Below, in pieces: positions 1 through 11,614 of a stretch of DNA of 64,000 nt (positions are counted from its first letter, which is position 1; the number at the start of each line of letters is the position of its first letter). The notes under the pieces are model-generated. The model was not told the DNA's origin, ran no database searches, and was given only the letters and a program-made list of their open reading frames with translations. The stretch comes from Pseudisothecium myosuroides (lineage: Eukaryota > Streptophyta > Bryopsida > Hypnales > Lembophyllaceae). Made by a program: the position numbers and the translations under genes. The stretch is from positions 12,400,001 through 12,464,000 of the forward strand of contig OX637295.1 of the NCBI GenBank assembly GCA_951799445.1, written 5' to 3'.

Positions 1-421
1 ATTAATAATTTAGATTTTCTTTCTAACTCGTACTTACCTACTTCTACATAACAATTTCTTAAAGAATGAACACTAAGTTTTTTTGAAGTTTTTATTTTTC
101 CTAGACTCTCAATACAATTCCCCACTATAAAGATTTAAGCCTCTAAACTTTGTAGTGCAAAATCTTTTAATTAAAAGGGTTCAAAGTCAAATACTCTAGT
201 CCCGCAATGTGCCTAAAAATTTGTTTTCTTCACTTTAAACTAACATATCTTGCAATTTGTGTAGTCAAAAATTTTGAAATTTATTCCACACATTTTTGTA
301 CCAATTAGGTGTAGGATCCTACTCTTAGATGCAAGAAATAAACAATTTTCAATTTTCCTTACTCTTTGCAATCATAATGGCATTTTTGAGTGTTTTTTGG
401 TAAAAAAAAGCCTTGATCCTT
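1..421. repeat. Truncated end of a dispersed TTAA-family element
   Basis: AT-rich non-coding sequence. On the minus strand its last part (about 350-421) reads like the left end of the elements at 9446 and 57371: a TTAAAGGATC-like terminus, then TTTTACCAAAAA, then a core containing an AGGATC/TGCAAGAT motif (seen here at 240-320). The terminus is interrupted at 422, where a different element begins. No gene is visible. Confidence 0.45.
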
Positions 422-985
422 TAAGGTAAAAGCACTAGTAGTCAACCATTTAAGCAATTTTGGGGCACATTTTGCGCAGTAAGAGGTGGTGGAAATTTTT
501 CTCATGTAGGAAGATATAAAATATGGGGATTACAAAATTTTCAAATTTTTATTTCCAAAATTGAATTTACAGTGAATTTTGGGAACCAAAAAGTGCATTT
601 CACTAGTAGCCACTCTCTAGAGTATGTACAACTAGAAGAAAACTTTGTTGGAACCCACAAAACCATGTGGGATTGGTTTTGTTGAGTTCCTAGTTTCCAA
701 TGCAAAATTCTGCAGAATTCCAACACAGAAATGCATTCCAACGCAAAAATCTGCGTTGGAAATTAGGAACTTAATAAAACCAATCCCACATGGTTTTGTG
801 GGTTCCAACGCAGTTTTCTTCTAGTCTTCCAATTCCAATCATTCAAAAACTATTTTCCCACTCATTACTTCTTACTTTCTTGCTCACTACTTTGGGATAC
901 GTGTCATAACCTTATTAGTCCCAACCTTATAAAGGACCAATAAAATACATTCCCAGCTTCCCTTGAAATTTGTTCCAACTTTGGG
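422..985. mobile_element. Degenerate TAAGGTA-ended MITE, interrupted by a hairpin
   Basis: The left end TAAGGTAAAAGCACTAGTAG begins at 422. The body is clearly related to the copies at 11615-12008 and 54377-54772, with shared blocks such as CATTTAAGCAATTTTGG, GGGAACCAAAAAGTGCATTTC and CCTTATTAGTCCC. The right terminus is not recognisable. The copy is split by the 195-bp hairpin at 631-825; the flanking sequence rejoins as in the other copies. Confidence 0.6.
631..825. mobile_element. 195-bp hairpin element, ACTAGAAGAAAAC ends
   Basis: Two arms of about 85 bp form a near-perfect inverted repeat; both contain AACCCACAAAACCATGTGGG and GCAAAA(A/T)TCTGC. The ends ACTAGAAGAAAAC / GTTTTCTTCTAGT resemble CACTA-type termini that have lost the leading C. 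It sits inside the older MITE at 422-985. I could not identify a clean 3-bp target duplication, so the CACTA assignment is tentative. Confidence 0.6.
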
Positions 986-2390
986 TCGAAAATATTTATA
1001 ACATTGTTAATAGGCCGTGGTGTCTCCCCTAGGTGGAGGGATAATTCCCCCAAAGATATTTGGGGGGAGAATTAAGTTATGATATTGCAAATGTGATTGG
1101 TTACAAGCACTGTAGATATCTTTGTATTGTTAGAGCTTGCAACCTCATTCACTGGGGGGCTCCTGATTCTGGGGGAGCAGAAGGGACCCCCCTAGTAAAG
1201 GTCAATAATGTTATGTTGCACACCTATTCTACAAAATGGGACAAGCAGGGTAAAAACGCAAGAATTTTACCCCTGGGAAAAACACATAAATTTTTTATTT
1301 TCTACATATAATTTTTTTGCAAATTCTGAATTCATATTTGCAATCAAAGGCCCCAAATTAGCTATGCATAGTCATCAACAAACCCTAAGCATGACTCAAA
1401 AGAGGGAGCTTTTTTTTACATATATCCCCCAATTCCTGCGTTTTCACCTTGTTGTTCCCACTTCATGGGACTAGGGGAAGCAACCCATTCCTGATCATCC
1501 CCCCCCCCATTGTGGCAATGCAAGGTGTTCTGTTTCCGTGTATGTCCAGAGAAATGAATGACCAATTCTGACAGTCATTGATTGGTCAACAATTAACTAT
1601 CACATGAATGAAGCATTGTCCATTTTGTATCCAGCGTTTAGTCAGAATTGGAGAAGCCATCTCACCAGAATGGAAAGAACCTGGTGTACCGCTCTAAAAT
1701 TCATGGTAATTCTATTTTGCGATACAAAAATCTGGCAAATTATGGAAAGCTTCCTCTATCTAATTCTGCACACAAATAAATTGACCACACCCTCTAGATA
1801 CGTGGAAATGCTTATTTGATCGGAAATGGGTTGCCTCCCCTAGTTTAACGTCCTGCATGGGGAAAGAGGCGAATGTCTGGTGAGAAGTCCAAGCGAAATT
1901 GAATGTTCGAAGCTGTCTGTCATTGTTGGGGATGACAGGGCCAGGCCGGTGTGAGCAGTTCCAAACCTTCAATGTCGAAATAAGGTCCAATGCAGAGTTC
2001 CGGAAGTTTTTTGAATCTTACAGGCTATTTTCCCAAATTGAACCGGTTTTTCAAATACAGAGTCCGGATATTTTCTCTGTTTAACACTCAAAAATAAAAA
2101 AAATTATAGATTTTTGCACCGGGTTTTTTTGCAAATGTTTTCAAATTGCAACCGGTTTTTTTTCCCAATTCCCCCTACTAACTTTGAACTAGCCGCCGGT
2201 TCTTCCCGGACATTGGTCCAATGTCGAATTAAGGTCCTTTTTCAAGAAAAATGAAGGCTCAGGAGTCGGGACTGGTGCACAACAAAACACGCTTGGAATG
2301 AAGGCAGTCTACTAGCGGCGGTATTGCTGTCGAACTGGAGTTGGCATGCTATACAGGGGTGGACGCAATCCAAGTCTGTGCTACTGCACA
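826..2390. other. Gene-free AT-rich stretch with one repeat copy
   Basis: No convincing gene. About 1238-1465 is a diverged copy of the inverted-repeat element at 55140-55411: both carry GGGT(A/G)AAAA...GCAAGAATTTT near the left and a GCGTTTTCACC-like right arm. A run of C bases lies near 1499-1508. Open frames here have no recognisable protein features. Confidence 0.4.
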
Positions 2391-2708
2391 TAAGGTAGCA
2401 ACAACCATAACCGTTACTGTACCCAAAACCATCACCTTTCAAATCTTGAAAAATCTGTGGAAATAAATAGATGTGATTACAAGGATGTACTACTTTTGAA
2501 CATCAAACCCTAGTGTTGGTATTAGGTGCAATTGCAGTTGGCTCTTTAAAAATTCATAACTTATTCTCACAGTATCCAAATAATACATTCAAAAGTGCAC
2601 ATGTGTTATTTTTCTCTTGCTAATAGGATTCTACAATTTCCAAAATCTTTATTAGTAGTAATCGTGTTCAAAACCCTTATTTTGACGGTTATGGGTGCTG
2701 CTACCTTA
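2391..2708. mobile_element. 318-bp TIR element, TAAGGTAGCAAC family, copy 1
   Basis: The terminal inverted repeats run TAAGGTAGCAACAACCATAA at the left and the matching GGTTATGGGTGCTGCTACCTTA at the right. A second copy of exactly the same length lies at 56167-56484 with high similarity throughout. It has no coding capacity and is a non-autonomous DNA transposon (MITE). The constant TA at both outer edges is compatible with a TA target duplication. Confidence 0.85.
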
Positions 2709-2929
2709 CATGGTGAGGACGCACAGGGGGCTGTGTTCGGATGCTGCTAGTGCGGTTATGAGGTATGGTTGGTTGTGGGAGGGTTTCAGATTTAGGATCA
2801 CGGACTGTGTTTGGTAAGTGCTCTTGAGCGGTAAGTTAAGTAAACCAGGAAATCCTTCACCAAAACATGCGTTATTGGATGCTGTATGAATCAGATACAA
2901 AGGGTCCGAGTTTCTATGGTGGTAGTTGT

Positions 2930-3818
2930 TTTAGCCCCCAAAGCGGTTCCAAGACCTTTTTTCCATCAAAAAAACATGTAAACTTGTCATTTCTATTGCA
3001 AAGGGAAAAAATAATTTAAGAATTATTTTTTTGCATATCTAATCATAGGATCTTGCACTAGACTAGTGTAAGAATGTGCGGAAAGAAATTCAAAAACTTC
3101 GACTGTGTAGATTGCAAGATATATGCATTTAAAGTGAAGAAAACAAGTTTTTTGCATCTTGCTTGACTAGATTTTTTTGCTTGAATCTTCTTAGCTCAAA
3201 ACATTTGCAATACTAGTTTTGAATTTCTAATCTTTTATGTTGAAGAATTGAGTTGAGGGTCTAGAGTTTTAAAAACATATACTAAATTTTTACTATTAGA
3301 AATTTGTTAAATAGAAATAGATTCAAGTTTGAAGGGAAAATTAATTCACTAATAGCTCTAAGACAAAATTGAAACAAACTAATCTCAATAGTGAGATTGT
3401 TCTCTTATCTTTCTAAAACACTTTTGTTTGAAAAAATTGTAAAAAATAAATTCAAAAATGAATCCTACAAGTTGTTTCTTCAAGAAGATGCTTTGATTGC
3501 CCAAAAATAAAGATTGCCTACAACCTTTACATCACTAAGCTTCCTATATACATAAAAATATAATCTATGAGAAAAAAATGTTTCTTGTTTTAAATTTTTG
3601 AGGGTTTTTTTTTGCCAGCCAAACTAAAATATAGGCTTATTGTGCCATAACTTTCAATCCGAGGCATTGATTGAAAAAAAATTATATTTCAAGAAAGTAT
3701 ATGTGTATTTCTATCTTCAAAAAAAAATTTGAAAATCAAAACAAATATTGATAATGTAGGAGCTTGCCTAGAATCCATTTTGTTCCTCAAGAGGACAATG
3801 CGAGACTTTTGGGGTTAA
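2930..3818. mobile_element. TTAA-bounded dispersed element, about 0.89 kb
   Basis: The left boundary reads TTAG followed by CCCCCAAAGCGG; the right boundary reads CTTTTGGGG followed by TTAA. The interior holds the family core (ATAGGATCTTGCACTAG, TGTAGATTGCAAGATAT) also seen near 9560, 240 and 57240. It is non-coding. TTAA flanks with C-rich ends fit a piggyBac- or Kolobok-like cut-and-paste family. Confidence 0.55.
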
Positions 3819-4515
3819 GCACAAATCCATACTAATTATGGTAATCTGGATGATAATTTTTAAATACAAATACAAAGTCATATTTCAATACATAATTGAG
3901 TTCTTAAGGAAATTTATACTACGTAGCACATTTCTGATGGACCTTCCGGAATTAATTTTTGAAATTTTCAGAGATATTCAATTCCTTGAGTTAGAAGACT
4001 AATGGGACTCTAGAGAGGTCATAACAATCATTAAGATACTTACACCTAAAACCAACCTCTTAAGGTTTGTTTCACCATGAGAAATATGGAAGAAAAAATC
4101 ATAAAGAATTTTTGCAAATCAGTTCATTTTTATAAAACAAGATGCAAAAGGTTGCATAAATTTTGGAACAATAATGATTTAAGTATACATTTCAAAGGCG
4201 AAGGTTGTAAAAGCTACAAAATTAAGTTGAGAGAATCCAAATTACTTTAAGCAAAGAATATAAAGATTCCAAAATCTACTTTCAAATTCTCTTGAAAACC
4301 TTGAAAAAATCTTTAAAATGAATATGAGTATTTTATTAGATTTTGCAATTGAAGTTCTATAACCATGTTTTCAAAAACAGAATGACATAAAATTTAGATT
4401 ATGTTATTAATAATATTTTCTACTATAATACACACCAACAATAAAAAATTTAGATTTTAAATCAATCCTTATTAATTCAGATTTTAAATAATTCTATGAT
4501 CATTCCTTACTACAG
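3819..4515. other. AT-rich intergenic, nothing recognised
   Basis: No open frame, RNA gene or repeat boundary could be supported here. Confidence 0.5.
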
Positions 4516-4699
4516 AACATTCAATAGCATCAATGTCCATTGCCTTGGCTCTACAGTGTTGGGTGTGGACTACTCCACACATAACAACATTTGCATCCTT
4601 CACCTGTTAGTAGTTACTAATGAAGGAGTGTTGGGTGTAAAATATTCCACACCCTGCAGTGTAGAGCCAAGTTAGTTCATAATAATTCTATTGAATGTT
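4516..4699. mobile_element. 184-bp inverted-repeat element (AACATTCAATAG ends)
   Basis: The outer ends AACATTCAATAG / CTATTGAATGTT are exact inverse complements. A second, inner pair (CTTGGCTCTACA(G/C)TG against CA(G/C)TGTAGAGCCAAG, then GGGTGTGGA) extends the stem. It is short, non-coding and able to fold as one hairpin, so it is MITE-like. No relative was seen elsewhere in the window. Confidence 0.65.
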
Positions 4700-6258
4700 A
4701 TGAGCATTACCAATACAATCTAATAACAAACACTACTACAAAAGATCTACTATTACAATTATGCCAACTATGCTTAGGGCAACCCCACGGCGTCTCGTTG
4801 AACAGGGAACCAGACAGAGAATATTTGGCACTTGGTGTCCCTTGTTGAAGAGCCATTTTATTTAAAGAGTTAAGGCCCCACGGGGAGACTTGCCAAGTAA
4901 TGAAAAGTTCACTCATAGTCATTATTTTAATATTTTGAAGAAAATCTTTGGCACTGTTGAAATGAAACTTTTTAATACATGGGGTCAAAAGAATTATTAA
5001 ATGGCTTAATGAGCTACGGCCAAGACTCACTAGTTGCCCGTGCCCTCACCACTTTTTGAAGTGACTGGGCATCATTTTTCTCTTGGCGTGCATGCTGTGG
5101 GGGAGTATTTCTAGCCCGGACACGTCCACTGGCTAAGCCAAAGCCCTTGGCGAGCCGCCATGGGGTTGCTCTTAGTTGTTCACTCCATCTAATGGCATAA
5201 AGATTTTCTCCATTGATTATACTTTCCACAACAAGATCAATCAAAAGAATCATTTCAGGATTCCTCCGCCTTCCATCCTTCAAGGTATTTGCAGTTAAGA
5301 TGGAAGCACTTAAAATTGTCAATATTAACAATTCAGCATAGTTAGAGGCACCTTTTCCTAAAAATAATATTTTTGTAGTATTAGCGAGTGAAAATCATGA
5401 ATATTAAAAAAAAAGATTTTTTGGATATGGTATGTAATTTCTATGATTTTTCAAAGTGTTCGCTCCCTAGACCACTGAAATTGTCACATAGGTGGATCCT
5501 AAATCAAAATTTGCAAAAATTAGTAGTCATCAAATGAGAATTAGGTATGTATCCTTCAAATGTGTCAGCAAATAAGAATTAAACATTTCAAGGTTACATT
5601 AATGAGAAGTCTAGAAACAGATTTTGTGACAATATAATGTACAGGATTGGGAGCAGGGACGCTAATAGGTGTTTCTACTTTAAATACATTTTTCATGTCA
5701 AGCTCTCTTTCATATCTCTGATTTCCATCAATTGTAAGGATTTAAGTTAGCCTATATTTGTGTTGAGTTTGCAGAGGCACTCACTCACTTTCTCGAAACA
5801 AGCAGATTCTTTTCATTCATTCAATCTAATGCTTGAATCCTCAAAAGCAATCTTCCTTTACAACCAATTAGGTTGATTATAATATTTGCACAAAGATATT
5901 ATCAAAAATTTGCAAAGATTCAACAATGGATATAACATTAAAGGATTAAAAATGAATTTTGGTACACCTTTGAATTAGATTCACTTTGTTAAGGGCATCG
6001 CCACCACAGACTTACCAAGGAGGGGCACCAAGTGCAACATTGGTGAGTGGGTTTGAAGAGTGGAGTTTCACCGCTCTCCCTCTGCCCCACAACTGACACA
6101 CCAAGCAAGGGCGCTAAATGGGATATACAATAAGAAGAGTTTCTTGGTTATGAAATTAAACTTCATAAAAATTCAATTTTCAGGGCTTTATGAAGAACCT
6201 TGCATTGCTTCTAAAGCACTTCCAACTTACTTACTAATTACAAGGTTAGATGTGAAGC
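4700..6258. other. Intergenic; two GC-richer patches of unknown origin
   Basis: No gene is identified. GC-richer patches at about 5030-5190 and 5985-6125 stand out from the AT-rich background. The first, read on the minus strand, gives a peptide with TPPQHARQEKND...SLQKVVRARA, resembling SPPQAHGLIQNARPLQVLKK from the minus strand at about 7050-7200. This suggests copies of one decayed coding sequence. A CTACTTTA end like those of the TAAGGTA-type elements occurs near 5680, without a partner. Confidence 0.35.
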
Positions 6259-6840
6259 TCATTATATACACATGAGGTGGTAGGAAGTAGAACAAACAAT
6301 GTGGGATAAGTAAAATAGAATTGTAATAGGAGCTCAACCATTCCTAGTTTATTCAAAAGTAGGAATTGTGTTAAGAGTAGAATTTCAGACCTCATTTAGG
6401 CATAGTAGAATAACTTTTAAAAAAAAAATTGTACTAAGAGAAGTTGTTAAATCAATCTAACTTTCATCTCCAAAAATTTGTTTGAGATTTCAAGACTCCA
6501 ATCAAAAGTTATGGACAAATTTCAGAGATATTGTTTGAAGGGAATTTTTTTTTACATTTTCAAACATTATCTCTAAAATTTGTCCATGACTTGTGATTGG
6601 AGTCTTGAAATCTCAAACGGATTTTTGGAGATGAAAGTTAGATTGATTTAACAACTTTTCCTAGTTTAAAGTTTTTTGGAAAAAATTGTTCTACTATGCC
6701 TAAATGAGGTCTGAAATTCTACTTTTAACACAATTCCTACATTTGAATAAACTAGGAGTGGCCTTGAGTTCCTACTCCATCTAATTTATTTGTCCCACAT
6801 TGTTTGTTCTACCTCCTACCACCCCATGTATATATAATGA
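6259..6840. mobile_element. 582-bp fold-back element with arms of about 270 bp
   Basis: Almost the whole element is an inverted repeat centred near 6550. The left arm TCATTATATA...GGTGGTAGGA matches the inverse complement of the right arm ending TATATAATGA. Matching internal blocks include AGGAATTGTGTTAA, CAGACCTCATTTAGGCATAG and GAGATTTCAAGACTCCAATC. It has no coding capacity. If transcribed it would form one long double-stranded RNA. Confidence 0.8.
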
Positions 6841-7504
6841 TCTACTCTTCCTCCTTGAAATCCATCTAAAGTTGAAAATACTTTCAATCCAATATTGATA
6901 GACACAAGTAGAGGAATCTTTCTTGTAGTCAAAAGTATTTTCTTCCCTCTATTTATCACCCAAATGAAGGGAATTTCATGACAATTAAATGCTTTTAATT
7001 ACATTTGAGTGCCAATTAGGGGGGCGGTACCTCAAAGTCAGGGTAGAAAGTGGGTCAAACCCCATAGCGAGTCGCGCCGGGGACTCCCCATTTGCCTTTC
7101 CCTTCTTCAAAACTTGAAGTGGCCGGGCATTTTGGATGAGTCCATGTGCTTGCGGTGGAGAAAAAAAATTAGCCTGACGCATCAGTTCAGCATATTGAGC
7201 TGCTTTGGAGTGCAGCCGTGGTGATGCTCTAACACCACCCTGGCCCTTACTCCAAGTGCAAATGTTATTAGTTTCCATCAGGACTATTTTACAACTAGGA
7301 ATCATTAAACATAACCTATAGGTAAAACCATTTGCCAATATAGTTCAAACACAAGCATCACTACCAACCAACCTGTTCACTTGACATGTAGCCAATTGAC
7401 GGTCTCTTCCTAAAACCCCACCTATATACATGAGAAGATTTGTACTCCCACCAAACTATTTTCATAGTCTTTGCAAAAGCAATACCAAGGACAATGCAAC
7501 CAAT
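6841..7504. other. Intergenic with a GC-richer patch
   Basis: A GC-richer segment at about 7020-7250 encodes on the minus strand (7338-6985) an unrecognised peptide partly similar to that at 5331-5014. No start context, domain or intron structure supports a live gene. It is probably a decayed mobile-element or gene remnant. Confidence 0.3.
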
Positions 7505-7903
7505 TAAGGTACCCCCCCATAACCGACCGAATAAGGAATTCCGACATGGTTTGGGGTAGCGAAGGCAAAACAAATATTTTTCAGAGGTACATAAATAGAA
7601 ATGACATGGATTGCAAAAAAAATGGTAATTTTATCGCTTGAATTGAAATTACTATGAATTTTGGAAGGCAAAAAGTGCGCCGGACCCATAGCCAATGTCT
7701 AGACTCTTTCAATTCCGATCACTCAATAACTTTTTACCTAATCATTATTTCCTACTTTTTTTTCACAACTTGGGACATGTGTCATGTATTTATTAGTTCC
7801 AACCTTGAAAACAAAAGAAAAACGCATTCTAAACATGGTCAGAAATACGTGCACCTATAGGTCGGGAATGGGTCACTGGTCGGGAATGGGGGGGTTTACC
7901 TTA
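7505..7903. mobile_element. 399-bp TIR element, TAAGGTAcCCCCC family
   Basis: The left end TAAGGTACCCCCCCATAACC and the right end GGGAATGGGGGGGTTTACCTTA form terminal inverted repeats that continue into CGACC / GGTCG. The internal part is related to the copies at 11615 and 54377 (CTTATTAGTTCCAACCTTGAAAA-type blocks, TTTGGAAGGCAAAAAGTGC). It is a non-autonomous element. Confidence 0.75.
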
Positions 7904-8639
7904 GTAATCAAAACATGGAGAAATAGTTTATGGATATATGCACTAGGTAATCGGATGAGGGTTGCTAGAGTTAATCGCAAATTAATTTGTCCTCTATTTG
8001 TGAACTTGTGTCAAAGGAAGATTTAATTAAGAATGGAACAAAACAAACACGGCACCAAACTCAATCAGACCTAAGTTAGGCCCAAGTCAATTATCAAATA
8101 TGACTCTCTCTCCTCCAAATTATATTAGCCCCTAACTGCCTGATCAACTATATACGGTCAATGCAAAATTCCAGGCTTGTAACCATAATGCAACCCATTC
8201 TTGTATACATGGCAGCCACTCATAGAGAGGCAGGTTATGAGCCATAACCAAGGGCTGCTTTAGATTACACATACCCACCAAGTAGCAAACCTTGGAATTT
8301 GTGTTGGCCAATGGACTTTACTCTAAAATGATTCTAAAATCATTTGTAATCTTGAACTAGGCTTAGACCAAAACGGTTATACCATAGCTAGAGGTCACCT
8401 TTGGTGAAAAATAATTAAAAATTTCAAAGCCAAATGATTCTGAAAATTAATTAGTCACCTTGCCAAATCCAAGGAAAATTATGTGTAAAGCATGCTAAAA
8501 TGTTGGAAAAGATACCAATACATTTTGATGCCATCACATATCCATTTAGAAATGGGTGGAAAAGTCTTTTTATAATAAAATCCATTGTCCATTATGAATC
8601 CTCAAAGAATATGGAACAATTTGAAGATAAGAGCTTGAC
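7904..8639. other. AT-rich intergenic, nothing recognised
   Basis: No gene, RNA gene or clear repeat boundary was found in this stretch. Confidence 0.5.
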
Positions 8640-9131
8640 CGCTCATTGTTAAAATGCAGGAATTGTGTTAAATGTAGAACTTCATACCTCATTTTGACAT
8701 AGTAAAATAACTTTAAAAAAATTGAACTCAGAGAAGTTGGTACATCAAGCTAAATTTATTCTCCAAAAAAAAATTTGTGATTTTGAGCCTCTCAAAAAAA
8801 GTTATGGATAAAATTTAGAGAGGATGTTTGAAAATGCTAAAGAAATGTCTCTTCCAACCCCTCTTTCAATTTTGTCCATAACTTTTAATTAGAGTATTGA
8901 AATCTCAAACGGATTTTTGAAGATGAAATTTAGATTGATTTTCCAACTTTTATAAGTTCAAAGTTTTTTGAAAAAAGTTATTCTATTATGACAAAATGAG
9001 GTCTGAAGTTATACATTGAACACAATTCCTGCTTTTGAGTTAAGTATAGTAGGTATGAGTGGTTGAGCTTCTACTAATCCTAATTTACATAATCCATATG
9101 AGTTGTTTTACGTCCTACCACCCCACTTCTA
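8640..9131. mobile_element. Second fold-back element, relative of 6259-6840
   Basis: The arms GCAGGAATTGTGTTAAATGT / GAACACAATTCCTGC and CCTCATTTTG(A/T)CATA pair across a centre near 8840. The arm sequence is homologous to the fold-back at 6259-6840. The right arm extends further (GTTTTACGTCCTACCACCCC) than the left, so the left end is truncated or was replaced. Confidence 0.65.
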
Positions 9132-9445
9132 TAAACAGAATGCTCATATACCTTCATTGACTCACAACACAAGTGACTATCAAATCAATGTGGGTGATTG
9201 CCAAATATATCAATATTCTTGATTATAATGCCCAAGTTCATTTTGAAATTTCATTAATTATTTGGCAAAAACTTAATTTTTATTATTAAATAATGATTTG
9301 CATGATGATTATGTCTAGTAATTGGTATGCAGCCCTTGGTTATGGGAAATAACCTTGGGTTGCATACCAATTATATAGTTTGTTTAGGTGAGGGAAGTTA
9401 AACTCATTTGACCATTTAAAAGGCCCGTCCTTATAGGGTTAATCC
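9132..9445. other. AT-rich intergenic
   Basis: Contains a short inverted pair around 9325-9370 (AATTGGTATGCA...CCTTGG against CCTTGGGTTGCATACCAATT) that could form a stem of about 20 bp. Nothing else was recognised. Confidence 0.4.
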
Positions 9446-10388
9446 TTAACTTCTAAATATTTTTGACTATTCTTTTACCAAAAACGATCCAAAACTATCT
9501 TTTTTTTTGTACAAATACCAATTTTTAGAGGAAAAAAACATTTTTGGACACATGTAACCATAGGATCTTGTGAAACTTTGGTTTGAAAATATGTGAAAAA
9601 AAATTCAGAATTTTCCTCTATGTAGATTGTAAGATATTAGTGTTTGAATTGACAAAAATCTTTTTTTGGGCCCTATAGAAAATTGGACAGCTGCACTTCA
9701 CAAGGTCACATTTGTGTGAAAAAATGTCTAAATGGTGGTGCTTCTTTGGATTCATTCTTCAAGGCAAGTTGGCTACATGCTTGAAAATTTTCAAATCATT
9801 TGGAATTGTACAGCATATAGGAAAAAAATAGTAAGTAGAAAGAGTAGAGAATGATTCAAAATACAAAATTGTAAAGAATTTAATTATAGAATTGAAAATT
9901 GCCAATCCCAATGTTTGTAATGTTGCAATAAGCAATCTAAATCCTATGATTTTATTTTTTCAAAAAATACTAAAAATTGAGATAATTATAGGACTTCAAT
10001 GTTTATTTTAGAGTAGAGAATCCATTATTGTCCGCAAACTAAAATTCCTCATATCTTTCATCTCATTAATCAAAATGGAATGATTCAAATATTTTTGCTT
10101 ATATTTAAATCTTGGAAAACCAATTTCAATTTTTTAATTTTGAAAAAAATAATTTTTAAAGAATTTTTTGAGCTGTCCACCAAGCAATGAAAATTACATA
10201 TCATACAATAACTTTTCAACCATGCAGTCAAAAGTTATGAAAATTTTTCGGCACTTGGGCCTTAAAGCTACTCCTTGGGCACATATTAAATGAAAATTTC
10301 AAAGAAAAAAAATACCAATTTTGTTTGTAGTGAGCTGCCCCAAATTGCTATGTTGCCAAAAAATGGTGTTTGGACATTTAGGGATTAA
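9446..10388. mobile_element. TTAA-bounded element, about 0.94 kb, uninterrupted copy
   Basis: TTAA is followed by CTTCTAAATATTTTTGAC at the left; GTCCAAACACC-type sequence (read inward) precedes TTTAGGGA and TTAA at the right. The right third (about 10,020-10,390) is homologous to both arms of the element at 60,696-62,177. At 10,066-10,069 it carries an intact TTAA (CATCTCATTAATCAAAATGG) that is the empty version of the site filled by an insertion at 61,120-61,854. Confidence 0.65.
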
Positions 10389-10394
10389 AAGACC

Positions 10395-10659
10395 AACGGT
10401 GCTAATATGTGAGCCCAAGAATGCGAGCTTGTGAGCATTGAGCCTACAATATAGGTACCTATAATATAAATATCACACACTATAGAAGGTGTATGTATCA
10501 TAAACATCTATAATATGGATATTTGTAACATATATACCATGTAATCATAGACGGTTTCTATAGTATATACACCTATAACATAGGGGTGTAGTATTCTAGG
10601 CTCATAGGCTCACACTCCTATGCTCACACTCCTGTGCTCACATAATAGCAACCCTCGTT
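10395..10659. mobile_element. 265-bp inverted-repeat element rich in GTGAGC
   Basis: The left end AACGGTGCTAATATGTGAGC mirrors the right end GCTCACATAATAGCAACC...CGTT. Each arm holds several GTGAGC/GAGCC (left) or GGCTC/GCTCAC (right) copies. The centre is a string of TATA-type steps (CTATAATATAAATATC). It is non-coding and MITE-like. Confidence 0.6.
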
Positions 10660-10867
10660 AAAAGACAGACTAGTGACCGTGGAAATCATCCCTTTTGCTA
10701 CAATGTGAATCATCTTCATAAAAAAATCCAAAAGTATTCATTAGAAGAAAAAATATTGTACATAGAAGACATGCTCTTTTCACATAAAATTCCAAGGATG
10801 AATAGTTGCACTTTTTTGTCCTACGTAGAAGGATTAAATGCCAAACATCCGCCACATCATTTATGGG

Positions 10868-11440
10868 TTAACCCCTAAATGCCCGAGGCACCAAATTTTG
10901 GTGTCAACGAAACTTTGAAGTTAAATACAACCTAACGAAGTTTATATTTTTGAAAAATTCTTTTTGAAGTCTAGTTTAGCATCAAAAATTCGATTTTGAA
11001 AATGGTTGATTATGATTTATCTATTCAACATTTTGTGCAAGGGTGTCCATTGCAATCTTGACTTTCCATAGTGTTGAGGGCTCTTGGAAATGAGCCTCAA
11101 ATACAGGCTAGATCTTGGAGAAAAAATCACCTTAGAAATTCCTTTAAAAACATTGTCGAGTAGATTTTGAGAAGCCGTAAATTGATTGGGGTTATGAATG
11201 TTAGACTTCAAGACATTTTTACAGTTTAAACACCTTCATGTTCAAACATTATAATCTTTCAATTCATAAGTGATATTGTTGTGTATTCTTTTCCTATGTA
11301 ATCTCTAACATGTCTAGTTTAAATTTGTATGGTTGCAATTCAAAAAAAATTGACACAACTTATCAAAATGTTGTCTCTTTGTTCAATTTAGAGCAAATTT
11401 CCTAGAAGCTCAAAAAAGGCCTTGGACATTTAGGGGTTAA
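10868..11440. mobile_element. 573-bp TTAA-bounded element
   Basis: TTAA plus CCCCTAAATGCCCGAGGC at the left and GGCCTTGGACATTTAGGGG plus TTAA at the right form clean terminal inverted repeats of about 18 bp inside duplicated TTAA. It is the best-preserved pair of ends of this family in the window. No transposase-like frame is inside; the minus-strand frame at 11211-11017 has no recognisable features. Confidence 0.75.
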
Positions 11441-11614
11441 TAAGGTCATGTTCCAGCCAACTTAGTGCTTTATGCTGAGGAGCAAGCCAAAAACCAAAAT
11501 CAAACCAGGGTGATAATTTGACAACCCATGGCCTGGGCAGGGCTCTTTCATGCTGGCTTGATTCGTCTCCTCTGGAGCTTGTGGAATCTCAGTACGTCGC
11601 CCTTAGAAGTAAGT

